Numbered from the stretch's first letter, positions 36,083 to 46,459 are shown. The stretch: DNA of 64,000 nucleotides from Burkholderia sp. MS389 (GCF_016899425.1 NZ_CP045994.1:1488001-1552000); one strand, 5' to 3'. Notes: generated from the letters alone by a model not told the origin. Numbers and translations: made by a program.

Positions 36083-38038
36083 TCAGGCCGCGGCGGCGCG
36101 CGCGGCGGCCCGGCGGCCCAGCCACGCGTCGACCAGTTGCGCGAAGTTGCCGGCCACTTCGTCGATCAGCGCCTGGTCGTCGATCCGGCCCGCGAACCAG
36201 TTCAGCGACGCATCGGCCCACAGCGTGCGCCCGACCATGAAGCCCTTGACGATCGGGTTGGTCGCCGAGCGGAAGCTGTCGACGAGGTATTGCAGCGGCT
36301 GGTTCAGCCCGAGGATCACCGCGCCGCGGCAGTACGGGTCGCGCTCGGCGATCAGCGCGGCGAGCCGCGCCCAGCCGTCGGCGGTGAGCGGCGTGAGCTT
36401 CCACCATTCGGGTTTCACGCCGAGGTTGTAGAAGCGCGCGACCGTGCGCAGCACCGCGTCGTCCTCGGTGCCGGCCGGCGTGACCGCGCGCGGCGGAATC
36501 ATTTCCAGCAGCAGCTCATTGCCGCTCGCGCGCGTGGCTTCCCACAGCTCCAGCACGCGCTGCTCCTGTTCGACGCGCAGGTCGACGTGGTCGTCGGGGT
36601 GATAGTGGACGAGGCACTTCACGACCTGTTCGGTCGGCCAGTGCGTGAGCGACGAGCCGACCGAACGCGTGTCGTCGAACCGCAGCGGCCGCGAGCCCGG
36701 CAGTTCGACCGGACGGCCGACCCACCAGCCGCGCCCGGTGGCCGACGCGAGCGCGTCGCTGCCGTACGCACCGCCGTCGATCAGCACGCCGACGTGGCCG
36801 GCGATCCCGCGATCGCGCTCGACCTGTTCGACCGCGCGCACGAGCAGGCGCTTCAGCGTCTTGATCCGCGCTTCGTCGGCGCCGGCCTGCACCGCGAGCT
36901 CGTAGAACTGGCTGCGATGGTCGAATGCCATCACGCAGAGATCGTCCCATTCGCGGCGCGGCACCGTCACGCGATGCAGGTGCGCGAGCGTGCGGTCGGC
37001 GTCGACCTGCGGATTGCGGCTGCCGTCGAACCAGTGCGCGAGTTCGGCCGGCGTCGGCATCGCGGCCGAGCACGCGTGGCGCGACACGACGATCGCGCCG
37101 CACGCGTTCGCGATGCGCGTCGATTCGGCCCAGTCGCGCCCGCGCAGCAGCCCGGACAGCAGCCCCGACAGGAACGCGTCGCCCGCGCCGAGTACATTGA
37201 GCACGTCGACGCGCTCGCCGAGAAAGGTCGGCGCATCGTCGATGCGCGCGGGAACATCGCCTTCGATCACGCAGCAGCCGAGCGCGCCGCGCTTGACGAC
37301 CAGCGTCGCGTTCGTGATCGCGCGCACCGCCTGCAACGACGCGATCAAATCATCCGGCACACCGCCCGCGATCAGGAATTCCTCCTCGGTGCCGACCAGC
37401 AGGTCGAATTCGCCGAGCACCTGCTGCAACTGCCGTGTCACCTGCGCGTCGGGCACGTAGCGGTTTTCGCCGGCGCCGCGCGCGGTCAGCCCCCACAGCA
37501 CCGGCCGGTAGTCGATGTCGAGGATCCGCACGGCGCCGTGGCGGCGCGCATACGTCAACGCGGTCAGCGACGCCTCGCGCGTGCCCGGCGTCGACAGATG
37601 CGTGCCGGTGATCGCCAGCGCGCGGCAACCGGCGATGAAGTCCTCGCTGATCTCGTCGGCGCGCACGGCCATGTCCGCGCAGTTCTCGCGCACGAACAGC
37701 AGCGGGAACGTATCGCGATCCTTCAGCCCGAGCAGCACCAGCGCGGTGAGGCGCTCGCGGTCGGTCTGCAACTGGCTCGTGTCGCAGCCTTCGCGCTCGA
37801 GCGTCTCGCGCAGGAAGCGGCCCATCTGCTCGTCGCCGACGCGCGAAATCATCGCGGTCTTCAGCCCGAGCCGCGCGACGCCGAACGCGACGTTGCCGGA
37901 CGAGCCGCCGAGATACATCTGGAAGCTGCGCGCGTCCTCGAGGCGGCTGCCGTACTGCTGCGCATAGAGATCCACGGCCACGCGGCCGAGGCAGGCGAGA
38001 TCGATGGGGCGGTCACTCGGAAAGTTCAGCAGGCTCAT
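36083..38038 (-). CDS. iolC: 5-dehydro-2-deoxygluconokinase fused to DUF2090 aldolase-type domain
   Basis: A 651-residue fusion. Residues about 12-325 are a PfkB-type sugar kinase (LACLGRVAVDLYAQQYG, GGSSGNVAFGVARLG, and the catalytic VLGAGDAFLSGLLSG block) that phosphorylates 2-deoxy-5-keto-gluconate. Residues about 335-650 are a DUF2090 domain (AFDHRSQFYELA onward), present in many proteobacterial IolC proteins and assigned as the aldolase that splits the phosphorylated sugar into malonate semialdehyde and glycerone phosphate. No separate iolJ is present nearby. I start at the ATG at 38038; a GTG four codons upstream is possible. First gene of the minus-strand arm. Confidence 0.93.
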   Translation of the reverse strand: MSLLNFPSDRPIDLACLGRVAVDLYAQQYGSRLEDARSFQMYLGGSSGNVAFGVARLGLKTAMISRVGDEQMGRFLRETLEREGCDTSQLQTDRERLTALVLLGLKDRDTFPLLFVRENCADMAVRADEISEDFIAGCRALAITGTHLSTPGTREASLTALTYARRHGAVRILDIDYRPVLWGLTARGAGENRYVPDAQVTRQLQQVLGEFDLLVGTEEEFLIAGGVPDDLIASLQAVRAITNATLVVKRGALGCCVIEGDVPARIDDAPTFLGERVDVLNVLGAGDAFLSGLLSGLLRGRDWAESTRIANACGAIVVSRHACSAAMPTPAELAHWFDGSRNPQVDADRTLAHLHRVTVPRREWDDLCVMAFDHRSQFYELAVQAGADEARIKTLKRLLVRAVEQVERDRGIAGHVGVLIDGGAYGSDALASATGRGWWVGRPVELPGSRPLRFDDTRSVGSSLTHWPTEQVVKCLVHYHPDDHVDLRVEQEQRVLELWEATRASGNELLLEMIPPRAVTPAGTEDDAVLRTVARFYNLGVKPEWWKLTPLTADGWARLAALIAERDPYCRGAVILGLNQPLQYLVDSFRSATNPIVKGFMVGRTLWADASLNWFAGRIDDQALIDEVAGNFAQLVDAWLGRRAAARAAAA

Positions 38039-38365
38039 ATCACGTGTCACGCTCGCGGCCGGCGTTCGGCGCTGCCGGCAGATTAGGGGACCGAACCGGC
38101 GGCGGCTGTCGCGGCAGGTGCTGCACGACGCGAGGCGGCCTGTCGCCGGGATTCGGGCTACGGAACGGAGTCTAGACTTTTTGGAAATCTAGTTCCCTAG
38201 GTGAAATCACGTAGAAATAAATTTCCAAATTGTCGAGGAAGTGATCTACAGTTTCATCCGGATGCTTCAGTCCCGATCGGACCCGATGGGGCCCCGATCG
38301 GACTCGGCCCGGCGGCGCGCAACGCGCCGTCTTCCGCCCCCCGGAGATGAGGAGACAGATTGATC
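38039..38365. promoter_or_regulatory. Divergent inositol promoter region with IolR-type operator
   Basis: This 327-bp gap contains no gene. It is AT-rich from about 38165 to 38260. GGAA-N6-TTCC occurs exactly at 38183-38196, the core reported for RpiR-type IolR binding in Sinorhizobium meliloti. In addition TTTGGAAAT (38180-38188) and its exact complement ATTTCCAAA (38221-38229) are 41 bp apart centre to centre, about four helical turns. Both arms of the locus, iolC and the ABC importer, start on either side. Regulation by the RpiR-family protein at 46460 is inferred. Confidence 0.55.
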
Positions 38366-39292
38366 ATGAAGACCAAGCTGATGGCCGTCGCGGCCGCCGC
38401 GATCCTGGCTGCGCCGCTCGCGCATGCCGAGAAGATCGGCGTGACGATGGCATCGTTCGACGACACATTCCTGACCATCCTGCGCAACAGCATCGCCGAT
38501 TCGGCGAAGAAGGACGGCGCGACGGTGCAGATCGAGGACGGCGGCAACGACGTCGGCAAGCAGTTGAGCCAGGTCCAGAACATGATCGCGCAGAAGGTCG
38601 ACGCGATCATCGTGAACGCGGTCGATACCGACGCGACGCCGAAGATCACGAAGATGGTGACCGCCGCGAAGATCCCGCTCGTCTACGTGAACCGCAAGCC
38701 GGTCGATTTCGACAAGCTGCCGGCCGGCGTCGCGGTCGTCGCGTCCGACGAAAAGCAGTCGGGCACGCTGCAGGCGCGCCAGGTGTGCAAGCTGCTCGGC
38801 GGCAAGGGCGACCTGCTGGTGCTGATGGGCGAGCTGTCCAACGAATCGGCGCGCGCCCGCACCAAGGACATCGAGGACGTGATCGCGACGAAGGATTGCG
38901 CGGGCATGAAGATCGTCGACAAGCGCGAAGGCAAGTGGAGCCGCACGCAGGGCCAGGACATCACGATGAACTGGCTGAGCTCCGGCACCAAGTTCGACGC
39001 GATCATCTCGAACAACGACGAAATGGCGATCGGCGCGATCAACGCGCTGAAGGCCGCACGCAAGCTGACGCCGAAGACGGTCGTCGCCGGCATCGACGCG
39101 ACGCCGGACGGGCTCGCGGCGATGAAGGCCGGCGAGCTGAAGGTGTCGGTCTACCAGAACGCGACCGGGCAGGGCGCGCAGGCGGTAGCCGCGGCGCTCA
39201 AGCTCGCGAAGAAGCAGCCGGTCGATCGCTACGTGAACGTGCCGTTCGAACTCGTGACGCCGGAGAACATGAACCAGTACGCGAAGCACTGA
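38366..39292 (+). CDS. Sugar (inositol) ABC transporter substrate-binding protein
   Basis: A 308-residue periplasmic binding protein of the ribose/CUT2 type. A signal peptide (MKTKLMAV, Ala-rich core, AHA-EKI) precedes [20 protein letters not shown] and the typical [20 protein letters not shown] segment. GAGGAG lies upstream. A TTG at 38360 could also start the frame; I prefer the ATG. It is the first gene of the plus-strand inositol arm, so myo-inositol or a related polyol is the expected ligand. Confidence 0.88.
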   Translation: MKTKLMAVAAAAILAAPLAHAEKIGVTMASFDDTFLTILRNSIADSAKKDGATVQIEDGGNDVGKQLSQVQNMIAQKVDAIIVNAVDTDATPKITKMVTAAKIPLVYVNRKPVDFDKLPAGVAVVASDEKQSGTLQARQVCKLLGGKGDLLVLMGELSNESARARTKDIEDVIATKDCAGMKIVDKREGKWSRTQGQDITMNWLSSGTKFDAIISNNDEMAIGAINALKAARKLTPKTVVAGIDATPDGLAAMKAGELKVSVYQNATGQGAQAVAAALKLAKKQPVDRYVNVPFELVTPENMNQYAKH

Positions 39293-39360
39293 CCGGTTTT
39301 TCCGCTGAACTGCGCGGGCCCGGCGCGGCCGGGTTCGCGCGCGATTTTCGAGGTACGTCC

Positions 39361-40926
39361 ATGTTTACAGCCAGGATCGCGCGCTCGACGGCCAGCGAAA
39401 GCGCACCGGCCGCTTCGTCCGTCGCGCCCGGTGCGCCCACGGCCGACTGCGTGCTCGAGGTGCGCGGCGTCGGCAAGTCCTTTCCCGGCGTCGTCGCGCT
39501 CGACGGCGTGCAGTTCCGCGTGCGCCGCGGCACCGTGCATGCGCTGATGGGCGAGAACGGCGCCGGCAAGTCCACGCTGATGAAGATCATCGCGGGCGTC
39601 TACACGCCCGACCAGGGCGAAATCCTGATCAACGGCGAACCGGTCGTGCTGAACGGCCCGCTCGATGCGCTCGATCGCGGGATCGCGATGATCCATCAGG
39701 AACTCAACCTGATGCCGTACATGACGGTCGCGGAGAACATCTGGATTCGCCGCGAACCGAAGAACCGCTTCGGCCTGATCGATCACGCGGCGCTGCGCCG
39801 CCGCACGGCCGCGCTGTTCGAGCGGCTGTCGATCGACATCGATCCGGAGACCGACGTGCGCACGCTGACGGTCGCGAGCCGGCAGATGGTCGAGATCGCG
39901 AAGGCCGTGTCGTTCGACTCGGACGTGCTGATCATGGACGAGCCGACCTCCGCGCTGACCGACAAGGAAGTCACGCACCTGTTCCGGATCATTCGCCAGC
40001 TCCGCGAGCAGGGCAAGGGCATCGTCTACATCACGCACAAGATGAACGAGCTGTTCGAGATCGCCGACGAGTTCTCGGTGTTCCGCGACGGCAAGTACAT
40101 CGGCACGCATGCGTCGACCGACGTCACGCGCGACGACATCATCCGCATGATGGTCGGGCGCGAGATCACGCAGATGTTCCCGAAGGAAGAGGTGCCGATC
40201 GGCGACGTCGTGCTGTCGGTGAAGGATCTCTGCGTCGACGGCGTGTTCCGCGACGTGAGCTTCGAGCTGCGCGCGGGCGAGATTCTCGGCGTCGCGGGCC
40301 TCGTCGGCTCGGGGCGCTCGAACGTCGCGGAGGCGCTGTTCGGCGTCGTGCCGGCCACGTCGGGCGAGATCCGCATCGACGGCAAGCCGGTGCGGATCGC
40401 GACGCCCGCGCAGGCGATGAAGCACGGGATGGCGTTCCTCACCGAGGACCGCAAGGATTCCGGCTGCTTCCTGAATCTCGACCTGCTCGCGAACATGGAA
40501 GCGGCGGTGCTCAGCCGTCGCTACGTGAAGTTCAACTTCGTGCAGCAGGCGCAACTGAAGCGCGACTGCGAGGAAATGAGCCGGATGCTGCGCGTGAAGT
40601 CGCCCGGGCTGCACGAGGAAATCCAGAACCTGTCGGGCGGCAACCAGCAGAAGGTGCTGATCGGTCGATGGTTGCTCACGCAACCGCGCATCCTGATCCT
40701 CGACGAACCGACGCGCGGCATCGACGTCGGCGCGAAGGCCGAGATCCACCGGCTCGTCAGCGCGCTCGCCGGCAAGGGCGTCGCGGTGCTGATGATCTCG
40801 TCGGAAATGCCGGAAGTGCTGGGGATGAGCGATCGCGTGATGGTGATGCACGAAGGGCGCATGACCGGCATCGTCGATCGCAAGGACGCCGACCAGGTCC
40901 GCATCATGGATCTCGCGTCGCGCTGA
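39361..40926 (+). CDS. Sugar ABC transporter ATP-binding protein (duplicated, RbsA-like)
   Basis: A 521-residue ATPase with two fused nucleotide-binding domains. The first has Walker [10 protein letters not shown] (about residue 62), signature region [13 protein letters not shown] and Walker [12 protein letters not shown]. The second half contains GLVGSGRSN, a degenerate Walker A, plus LSGGNQQKV and [11 protein letters not shown]. Only the first site is canonical, as is normal for the CUT2 family. A 30-residue low-complexity lead precedes the domain; the ATG at 39361 is the only nearby start. Energises the inositol importer. Confidence 0.92.
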   Translation: MFTARIARSTASESAPAASSVAPGAPTADCVLEVRGVGKSFPGVVALDGVQFRVRRGTVHALMGENGAGKSTLMKIIAGVYTPDQGEILINGEPVVLNGPLDALDRGIAMIHQELNLMPYMTVAENIWIRREPKNRFGLIDHAALRRRTAALFERLSIDIDPETDVRTLTVASRQMVEIAKAVSFDSDVLIMDEPTSALTDKEVTHLFRIIRQLREQGKGIVYITHKMNELFEIADEFSVFRDGKYIGTHASTDVTRDDIIRMMVGREITQMFPKEEVPIGDVVLSVKDLCVDGVFRDVSFELRAGEILGVAGLVGSGRSNVAEALFGVVPATSGEIRIDGKPVRIATPAQAMKHGMAFLTEDRKDSGCFLNLDLLANMEAAVLSRRYVKFNFVQQAQLKRDCEEMSRMLRVKSPGLHEEIQNLSGGNQQKVLIGRWLLTQPRILILDEPTRGIDVGAKAEIHRLVSALAGKGVAVLMISSEMPEVLGMSDRVMVMHEGRMTGIVDRKDADQVRIMDLASR

Positions 40927-40952
40927 GCCGAAACAAGATTGGAGACACTGAA

Positions 40953-41978
40953 ATGGGCAACCTGAACCCGGTCGCGGATGCGCAGACCATGACCCTCAAG
41001 TCGCGGCATGCGAAGTGGCCGCCCGAACTGAGCATCTTCCTCGTGCTGGTCGGCATCAGCCTGTTCTTCGAGATCGTCGGCTGGGTCGTCGTCGGCCAGA
41101 GCTTCCTTTTCAATGCCGAGCGGCTCGAGATCATCGTGCTGCAGATGGCCGTGATCGGCATCATCGCGGTCGGCGTGAACCTCGTGATCATCACCAGCGG
41201 GATCGACCTGTCGTCGGGGTCGGTCGTCGCGGCGGCCGCCGTCGTATCGGCGAGCCTCGCGCAGGTGTCCGACTTCCCGCGCGCGGTGTTTCCGCACCTC
41301 ACCGACCTGCCGATCATCTGGCCGGTGCTGGCCGGCGTGTGCGTCGGGCTGCTGGTCGGCCTGCTGAACGGCACGCTGATCGCGATGACGGGCATCCCGC
41401 CGTTCATCGCGACGCTCGGCACGATGGTCGCCGCGCGCGGCTTCGCGAAGTGGTTCACCAACGGGATGCCGGTGTCGATGCTGACCGACCCGTTCGCGGC
41501 GATCGGCGCGGGCGCCAACCCGGTGATCATCTTCGTCGTGATCGCCGCGATCTTCCACGTCGTGCTGCGCTACACGCGCTTCGGCAAGTACACCTATGCG
41601 ATCGGCGCGAACCGCCATGCGGCCGTCGTGTCGGGCATCAACGTCACGCGGCACCTGATCTTCGTCTATGCGATCGCGGGCCTGTTGAGCGGCATCGCGG
41701 GGACCGTGACCGCCGCGCGTGCGATCTCCGGCCAGTCGGGCATGGGCGTGATGTACGAGCTCGATGCGATCGCGGCCGTCGTGATCGGCGGCACGTCGCT
41801 GTCGGGCGGCCTCGGCCGCGTGACGGGCACCGTGATCGGCGTGTTGATCCTCGGCGTGATGACGTCGGGCTTCACGTTCATTCGCATCGACGCGTATTAC
41901 CAGGAGATGGTGAAGGGCGCGATCATCGTCGCGGCCGTGATCGCCGACCAGTACCGCAACAAGAAGTCGCGCCGCTGA
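40953..41978 (+). CDS. Sugar ABC transporter permease (CUT2 type)
   Basis: A 341-residue membrane protein with about ten hydrophobic segments and the RbsC-type GIDLSSGSVVAAAAVVSA and GIPPFIATLGTMVAARG blocks. GGAGA precedes the ATG at 40953. It forms the channel of the inositol importer with the ATPase 26 bp upstream. A permease of this family normally works as a homodimer. Confidence 0.92.
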   Translation: MGNLNPVADAQTMTLKSRHAKWPPELSIFLVLVGISLFFEIVGWVVVGQSFLFNAERLEIIVLQMAVIGIIAVGVNLVIITSGIDLSSGSVVAAAAVVSASLAQVSDFPRAVFPHLTDLPIIWPVLAGVCVGLLVGLLNGTLIAMTGIPPFIATLGTMVAARGFAKWFTNGMPVSMLTDPFAAIGAGANPVIIFVVIAAIFHVVLRYTRFGKYTYAIGANRHAAVVSGINVTRHLIFVYAIAGLLSGIAGTVTAARAISGQSGMGVMYELDAIAAVVIGGTSLSGGLGRVTGTVIGVLILGVMTSGFTFIRIDAYYQEMVKGAIIVAAVIADQYRNKKSRR

Positions 41979-42022
41979 TCGATTCCACCGCTGCCGAAAT
42001 CACGAAACTGCCCGGGAAGACG

Positions 42023-42934
42023 ATGAAGATCGCGCTGGACCCCTACATGATTCGCCACCTGCCGCTCGACCGGCTGCCGCACGCGGTGGCCGAGCTCGGC
42101 TACGACCAGATCGAGCTGTCGCCGCGCGGCGACTTTCTCGACTGGTGGGTGATGCCGCGCGCGACCCGTGAGCGGATGGCCGCGTTCCGCCACGCGATGC
42201 GCGCGAGCGGCGTCGGTCTCGCGTCGCTGCAACCGATGTACCGCTGGGCGAGCCCGTTCGACGACGAGCGGCAATGGGCCGTGCGCTGCTGGAAGAAGGC
42301 GATCGAGGTGGCGGTCGAGATGGAGTGTCCGCTGATGGTGTCCGAGTTCGGGCGCGGCGCGTCGCCGGAGCGCTCGGTCGGCGAGCGGCCGGGCGCGAAC
42401 CCTCAGGCGCTGTGCGAGGCCGCGTGGTTTCGGTCGATGGACGTGCTGCTGCCGATCCTCGAGCGCGAGCGCATCGTGCTGTCGGTCGAGCCGCATCCGG
42501 AGGACTGGATCGAGCAGTTGCAGCCTGCGATCGACATCGTCACGAACCTCGGTTCGCCGTCGCTGAAGCTGTCGTATATCGCGCCGCATACGTTCTACTA
42601 CGGCGACGACATGGCCGCGATGATTGCGGCCGCCGCGCCGATCCTCGCGCACGTGCGCGTGGCCGATACCTTCGACCACCGCAAGAGCAGCCAGCTGCGC
42701 TACATCGTGAACCCGCCCGGCTCGAACCAGATCCGCGTGCACCAGCATCTCGACATCGGGCAGGGCGAGATCGACTGGGACGTGTTTTTCCGCGCACTCG
42801 GCGCCGCCGGCTTCGACGGCGTGCTGTCGTCGTGCGTGTTCGCGTGGGAGGATCGCGCGGAAGCGTCGTCGCGCTATATGCGCGACGCGATCCAGCGCTA
42901 CGTCGATCGCCATTTCGATCGCGCGGCGCGTTGA
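42023..42934 (+). CDS. Sugar phosphate isomerase/epimerase (TIM barrel) in the inositol locus
   Basis: A 303-residue xylose-isomerase-like barrel starting MKIALDPYMI. SVEPHPEDW, HVRVADTFDHRKS and HQHLDIGQGEIDW are metal-ligand-bearing strands of this superfamily, which includes IolE, IolH and IolI. It is not the ring dehydratase IolE (that gene is at 33163). A keto-inositol isomerase (IolI) or IolH-like role is possible from its place between the transporter and iolG. Only a weak ribosome binding site precedes the ATG. Confidence 0.8.
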   Translation: MKIALDPYMIRHLPLDRLPHAVAELGYDQIELSPRGDFLDWWVMPRATRERMAAFRHAMRASGVGLASLQPMYRWASPFDDERQWAVRCWKKAIEVAVEMECPLMVSEFGRGASPERSVGERPGANPQALCEAAWFRSMDVLLPILERERIVLSVEPHPEDWIEQLQPAIDIVTNLGSPSLKLSYIAPHTFYYGDDMAAMIAAAAPILAHVRVADTFDHRKSSQLRYIVNPPGSNQIRVHQHLDIGQGEIDWDVFFRALGAAGFDGVLSSCVFAWEDRAEASSRYMRDAIQRYVDRHFDRAAR

Positions 42935-43004
42935 CCGATGACCGATTGTTGACCGGCGCGGCATGGGCCGCGCCGCTGATGAACGAACGAATGGAGAGAA
43001 CTGC

Positions 43005-44018
43005 ATGACCTTGCAAATCGGCGTGATCGGCTGCGGCGCGATCGGCCAGGACCACATCCGCAGACTGACCCGCACGCTGTCCGGTGCGCGCGTCGTGGCC
43101 GTCAACGACATCGATCCGCAGCAGGCGCGCGACGCGGTGACGAAGTACGGGCTCGACGCCGAGATCTACGGCGACGGCCACGAAGTGGTCGCGGCCGCCG
43201 ACGTGCAGGCCGTGCTCGTCACGTCGTGGGGGCCGACCCACGAAGCGTTCGTGCTCGACGCGATCGCGCACGGCAAGCCGGTGTTCTGCGAGAAGCCGCT
43301 GGCCGTCACGGCCGACGGCTGCATGCGGATCGTCGAAGCCGAAGTCGCGCACGGCAAGCGGCTCGTGCAGGTCGGCTTCATGCGCCCGTACGACGAAGGC
43401 TATCGCGCGCTCAAGCGCGTGATCGACAGCGGCCAGATCGGCGCGCCGCTGATGCTGCATTGCGCGCACCGCAACCAGTCGGTCGGCGAGCGCTACACGA
43501 CCGACATGGCGATCACCGACACGCTGATCCACGAACTCGACGTGCTGCGCTGGCTGCTCGGCGAGGATTACACGAGCGCGCAGGTCGTCTATCCGAAGAA
43601 GACGCGCCATGCGGGCGCGCATCTCGCCGATCCGCAGATCGTGCTGCTCGAAACCGCGAGCGGCGTGCGCATCGACGTCGAGATCTTCGTGAACTGCCAG
43701 TACGGCTACGACATCCAGTGCGAGGTGGTCGGCGAGCAGGGCATCGCGAAGCTGCCCGATCCGCCGGCCGTCGGGCTCAAGCATGCGGCGCGGCAGTCGG
43801 TCGAGATCATGACCGACTGGAAGGAGCGCTTCATCGCGTCGTACGACGTCGAGCTGCAGGCATTCATCGACGGCGTGCGGCAGGGCGCGCTCACTGGCCC
43901 GTCCGCATGGGACGGCTACGCGGCGGCGGTCGGGGCCGACGCGTGCGTGCGGGCGCAGCAGAGCGGCGCGGTCGAGCCGATCGCGATGGCCGACCGTCCC
44001 GCGTTCTATCGCGGCTGA
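43005..44018 (+). CDS. iolG: myo-inositol 2-dehydrogenase
   Basis: A 337-residue Gfo/Idh/MocA-family oxidoreductase. The N-terminal Rossmann fold has [15 protein letters not shown], then CEKPLAV with the cofactor-orienting Lys, and the catalytic-pair segment [15 protein letters not shown]. It oxidises myo-inositol to scyllo-inosose with NAD+. GGAGA 6 nt upstream supports the ATG at 43005. Its identity is supported by the complete pathway around it. Confidence 0.92.
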   Translation: MTLQIGVIGCGAIGQDHIRRLTRTLSGARVVAVNDIDPQQARDAVTKYGLDAEIYGDGHEVVAAADVQAVLVTSWGPTHEAFVLDAIAHGKPVFCEKPLAVTADGCMRIVEAEVAHGKRLVQVGFMRPYDEGYRALKRVIDSGQIGAPLMLHCAHRNQSVGERYTTDMAITDTLIHELDVLRWLLGEDYTSAQVVYPKKTRHAGAHLADPQIVLLETASGVRIDVEIFVNCQYGYDIQCEVVGEQGIAKLPDPPAVGLKHAARQSVEIMTDWKERFIASYDVELQAFIDGVRQGALTGPSAWDGYAAAVGADACVRAQQSGAVEPIAMADRPAFYRG

Positions 44019-44057
44019 CCCGCGGCCGTTCGCCGCCTGCTTGCCGGACCGACCGAC

Positions 44058-44984
44058 ATGACGATGAAGATTGGCTGCGCGCCGTGCTGCTGGGGCGTCG
44101 ACGACGTGAAGAACCCGCATCTGCCGCCATGGCGGCACGTGCTGGCCGAGGCCGCGCAGGCCGGCTACTCGGGCATCGAGCTCGGGCCGTACGGCTACAT
44201 CCCGCTCGACCTCGACGTGGTGAGCGCCGAACTTGAGCGACAGCGCCTGAGCATCACGGCCGGCACGATCTTCGACGATCTCGTGTCGCCGGAGAAACTG
44301 CCGAACCTGCTGCGCCAGACCCGCGACATCTGCGCGCTGATTACGCGGCTGCCGAAGCTGCCGACGCAGGACGGCCAGCGCTACGCGGCGCCGTACCTGG
44401 TCGTGATGGACTGGGGCCACGAGGAGCGCGATTACGCGGCCGGCCACGGCGATCGCGCGCCGCGGCTGTCCGACGCGCGCTGGGCGCGGATGGTCGGCCA
44501 TATCCGGCAGATCGCGACGATCGCGCGCGACGAGTTCGGCGTGCGCGCGGTGATCCATCCGCATGCGGGCGGGTACATCGAGTTCGCGGACGAGATCGAC
44601 CGGATCGTCGCCGATATTCCGGCCGACACGGCGGGCCTGTGCCTCGACACCGGCCACCTGCATTACTCGGGCATGGACCCCGAAACGTGGTTGCGCCGCC
44701 ACGCAGCGCGGCTCGACTACGTGCATTTCAAGGATATCGACGCGGCCGTGTACGACGCGGTGATGGGCGAGCACATCGCGTTTTTCGCGGCTTGCGCGCG
44801 CGGCGTGATGTGCCCGATCGGCACCGGCGTGCTCGACTACCCGGCGATCCGCCACGCGCTCGCCGACATCGGCTACGCCGGCACCATCACGATCGAACAG
44901 GAACGCGACCCGCGCAACGCCGGCACGAGCCTGCGCGACGTCGCCGCGAGCCGCGCGTTTCTCGCGTCGGCCGGTTTTGCATGA
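44058..44984 (+). CDS. IolE-like TIM-barrel enzyme (second inosose-dehydratase-type protein)
   Basis: A 308-residue relative of IolE. GIELGPYGYIPL aligns with the IolE region GFELGNKFP; IHPHAGGYIEFADEIDRI and LDTGHLHYSGMDPETWL match the IolE HHHMGAYVES and DTGHAYFGGADP segments; HFKDID matches HCKDVR. The active-site ligands are conserved, so it should be a dehydratase or isomerase on a keto-cyclitol. It lies between iolG and a second Gfo/Idh/MocA gene, and the three may handle an inositol stereoisomer or derivative. Confidence 0.82.
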   Translation: MTMKIGCAPCCWGVDDVKNPHLPPWRHVLAEAAQAGYSGIELGPYGYIPLDLDVVSAELERQRLSITAGTIFDDLVSPEKLPNLLRQTRDICALITRLPKLPTQDGQRYAAPYLVVMDWGHEERDYAAGHGDRAPRLSDARWARMVGHIRQIATIARDEFGVRAVIHPHAGGYIEFADEIDRIVADIPADTAGLCLDTGHLHYSGMDPETWLRRHAARLDYVHFKDIDAAVYDAVMGEHIAFFAACARGVMCPIGTGVLDYPAIRHALADIGYAGTITIEQERDPRNAGTSLRDVAASRAFLASAGFA

Positions 44985-45013
44985 CCCTCTGAACCCGCAC
45001 CAGGAACACCATC

Positions 45014-46186
45014 ATGATTGACGGACAGATTCTGCTTGGACATTCGATTCGCTGGGGCATGGTCGGCGGCGGGCTCGGCAGCCAGATCGGCTACAGCCAC
45101 CGGTCGGCCGCGCTGCGCGACGGCAGCTTCCAGCTGGTTGCGGGCGCATTCGATATCGATCCCGAACGCGGCCGGCAGTTCGGCGTGAAGCTCGGCGTCG
45201 CGGCCGAGCGCTGCTATCCCGACTACGCGGCGATGTTCGACGCGGAGGCGCGGCGGCCGGACGGCATCCGCGCGGTATCGATCGCGACGCCGAACAACAC
45301 GCACTTCGAGATCTGCCGCGCCGCGCTGAACGCGGGGCTGCACGTGGTCTGCGAGAAGCCGCTGTGCTTCACGACCGAGGAAGCCGAGGCGCTGCAGCGG
45401 CTGTCGGTCGAGAAGAACCGGATCGTCGGCGTCGCGTACGGTTATTCCGGACACCAGATGATCGAGCAGGCGCGCGAGATGATCGCGCGCGGCGACCTCG
45501 GCGAGATCCGCATCGTGCAGATGCAGTTCGCGCACGGCTTTCACAGCGAGGGCGTCGAGGCCGCGAGCGCGGCCGCGCGCTGGCGCGTCGATCCGAAGTT
45601 CGCGGGCCCGAGCTACGTGCTCGGCGACATCGGCACGCATCCGCTGTATATCTCCGAGGTGATGGCGCCGGAACTGAAGATCAAGCGGCTGATGTGTTCG
45701 CGGCAGAGTTTCGTGAAGAGCCGCGCGCCGCTCGAGGACAACGCGTTCACGATCATGGAATACGACACCGGCGCGATCGGCTACGTGTGGTCGAGCGCGG
45801 TGAACGCCGGCTCGATGCACGGGCAGAAGGTGCGCGTGATCGGTTCGAAGGCGAGCATCGAATGGTGGGATGAACACCCGAACCAGTTGCGCTACGAAGT
45901 CCAGGGGCAGCCGGCACAGGTGCTCGATCGCGGAATGCCGTACCTGCATCCGCACGCATTGCGCGAGGACCGCATCGGCGCCGGGCATCCGGAAGGGCTG
46001 TTCGACGCATGGTCGAATCTCTACGCGCGCTTCGCGCTCGCGATGGACGCGGCCGATCGCGGCGACGCCGCGGCGGTGAAGGCGATCCGTATTCCGGACG
46101 TGCACGCGGGCGTCGAAGGCGTGCGCTGGGTCGAGAACTGCGTGCGTTCGGCCGACGCGGGCGGCGTGTGGGTCGACTATCGCTGA
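45014..46186 (+). CDS. Gfo/Idh/MocA oxidoreductase (second, not IolG)
   Basis: A 390-residue NAD(P)-dependent oxidoreductase. WGMVGGGLGSQIGYSHRSAA gives the dinucleotide loop, CEKPLCF the conserved Lys, and DIGTHPLYISE the His-containing catalytic segment. It is longer than IolG and only distantly similar. Related genes accompany iol loci and include scyllo-inositol or other cyclitol dehydrogenases; the substrate here is unknown. AGGAA precedes the ATG at 45014, 29 bp after the upstream stop, so it is the last gene of the plus-strand inositol operon. Confidence 0.82.
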   Translation: MIDGQILLGHSIRWGMVGGGLGSQIGYSHRSAALRDGSFQLVAGAFDIDPERGRQFGVKLGVAAERCYPDYAAMFDAEARRPDGIRAVSIATPNNTHFEICRAALNAGLHVVCEKPLCFTTEEAEALQRLSVEKNRIVGVAYGYSGHQMIEQAREMIARGDLGEIRIVQMQFAHGFHSEGVEAASAAARWRVDPKFAGPSYVLGDIGTHPLYISEVMAPELKIKRLMCSRQSFVKSRAPLEDNAFTIMEYDTGAIGYVWSSAVNAGSMHGQKVRVIGSKASIEWWDEHPNQLRYEVQGQPAQVLDRGMPYLHPHALREDRIGAGHPEGLFDAWSNLYARFALAMDAADRGDAAAVKAIRIPDVHAGVEGVRWVENCVRSADAGGVWVDYR

Positions 46187-46278
46187 ACGGAGGCGGGCCG
46201 GCTGCGCCGCGCTTCGTCGCGACGGCCGGCCTCGGTACACACCCTGATCTTTACGCCGCCGCGAACGCGTTGGACAAT

Positions 46279-46333
46279 CGCTCCCAGTCTTGCCGTGGAG
46301 CGTATGCAAGCGATGATCGAGCGCGTGGGAGCG
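46279..46333. repeat. Inverted repeat upstream of the RpiR-family gene
   Basis: CGCTCCCA (46279-46286) and TGGGAGCG (46326-46333) are exact complements 39 bp apart in the 273-bp gap between the Gfo/Idh/MocA and RpiR genes. They could be a looped operator. I see no other gene in this gap. Confidence 0.3.
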
Positions 46334-46459
46334 AGCAGGCGGCGCGGGCCGTGCCGCAAACGTGATTAAATTCGCCCTTCATGCATGTATCCAGTCGAGC
46401 CCCGGGCCGCGCCGGCCAGCCACGCGCGCGCACCGGGGCCGTCAACTTCGCGCTATCCG

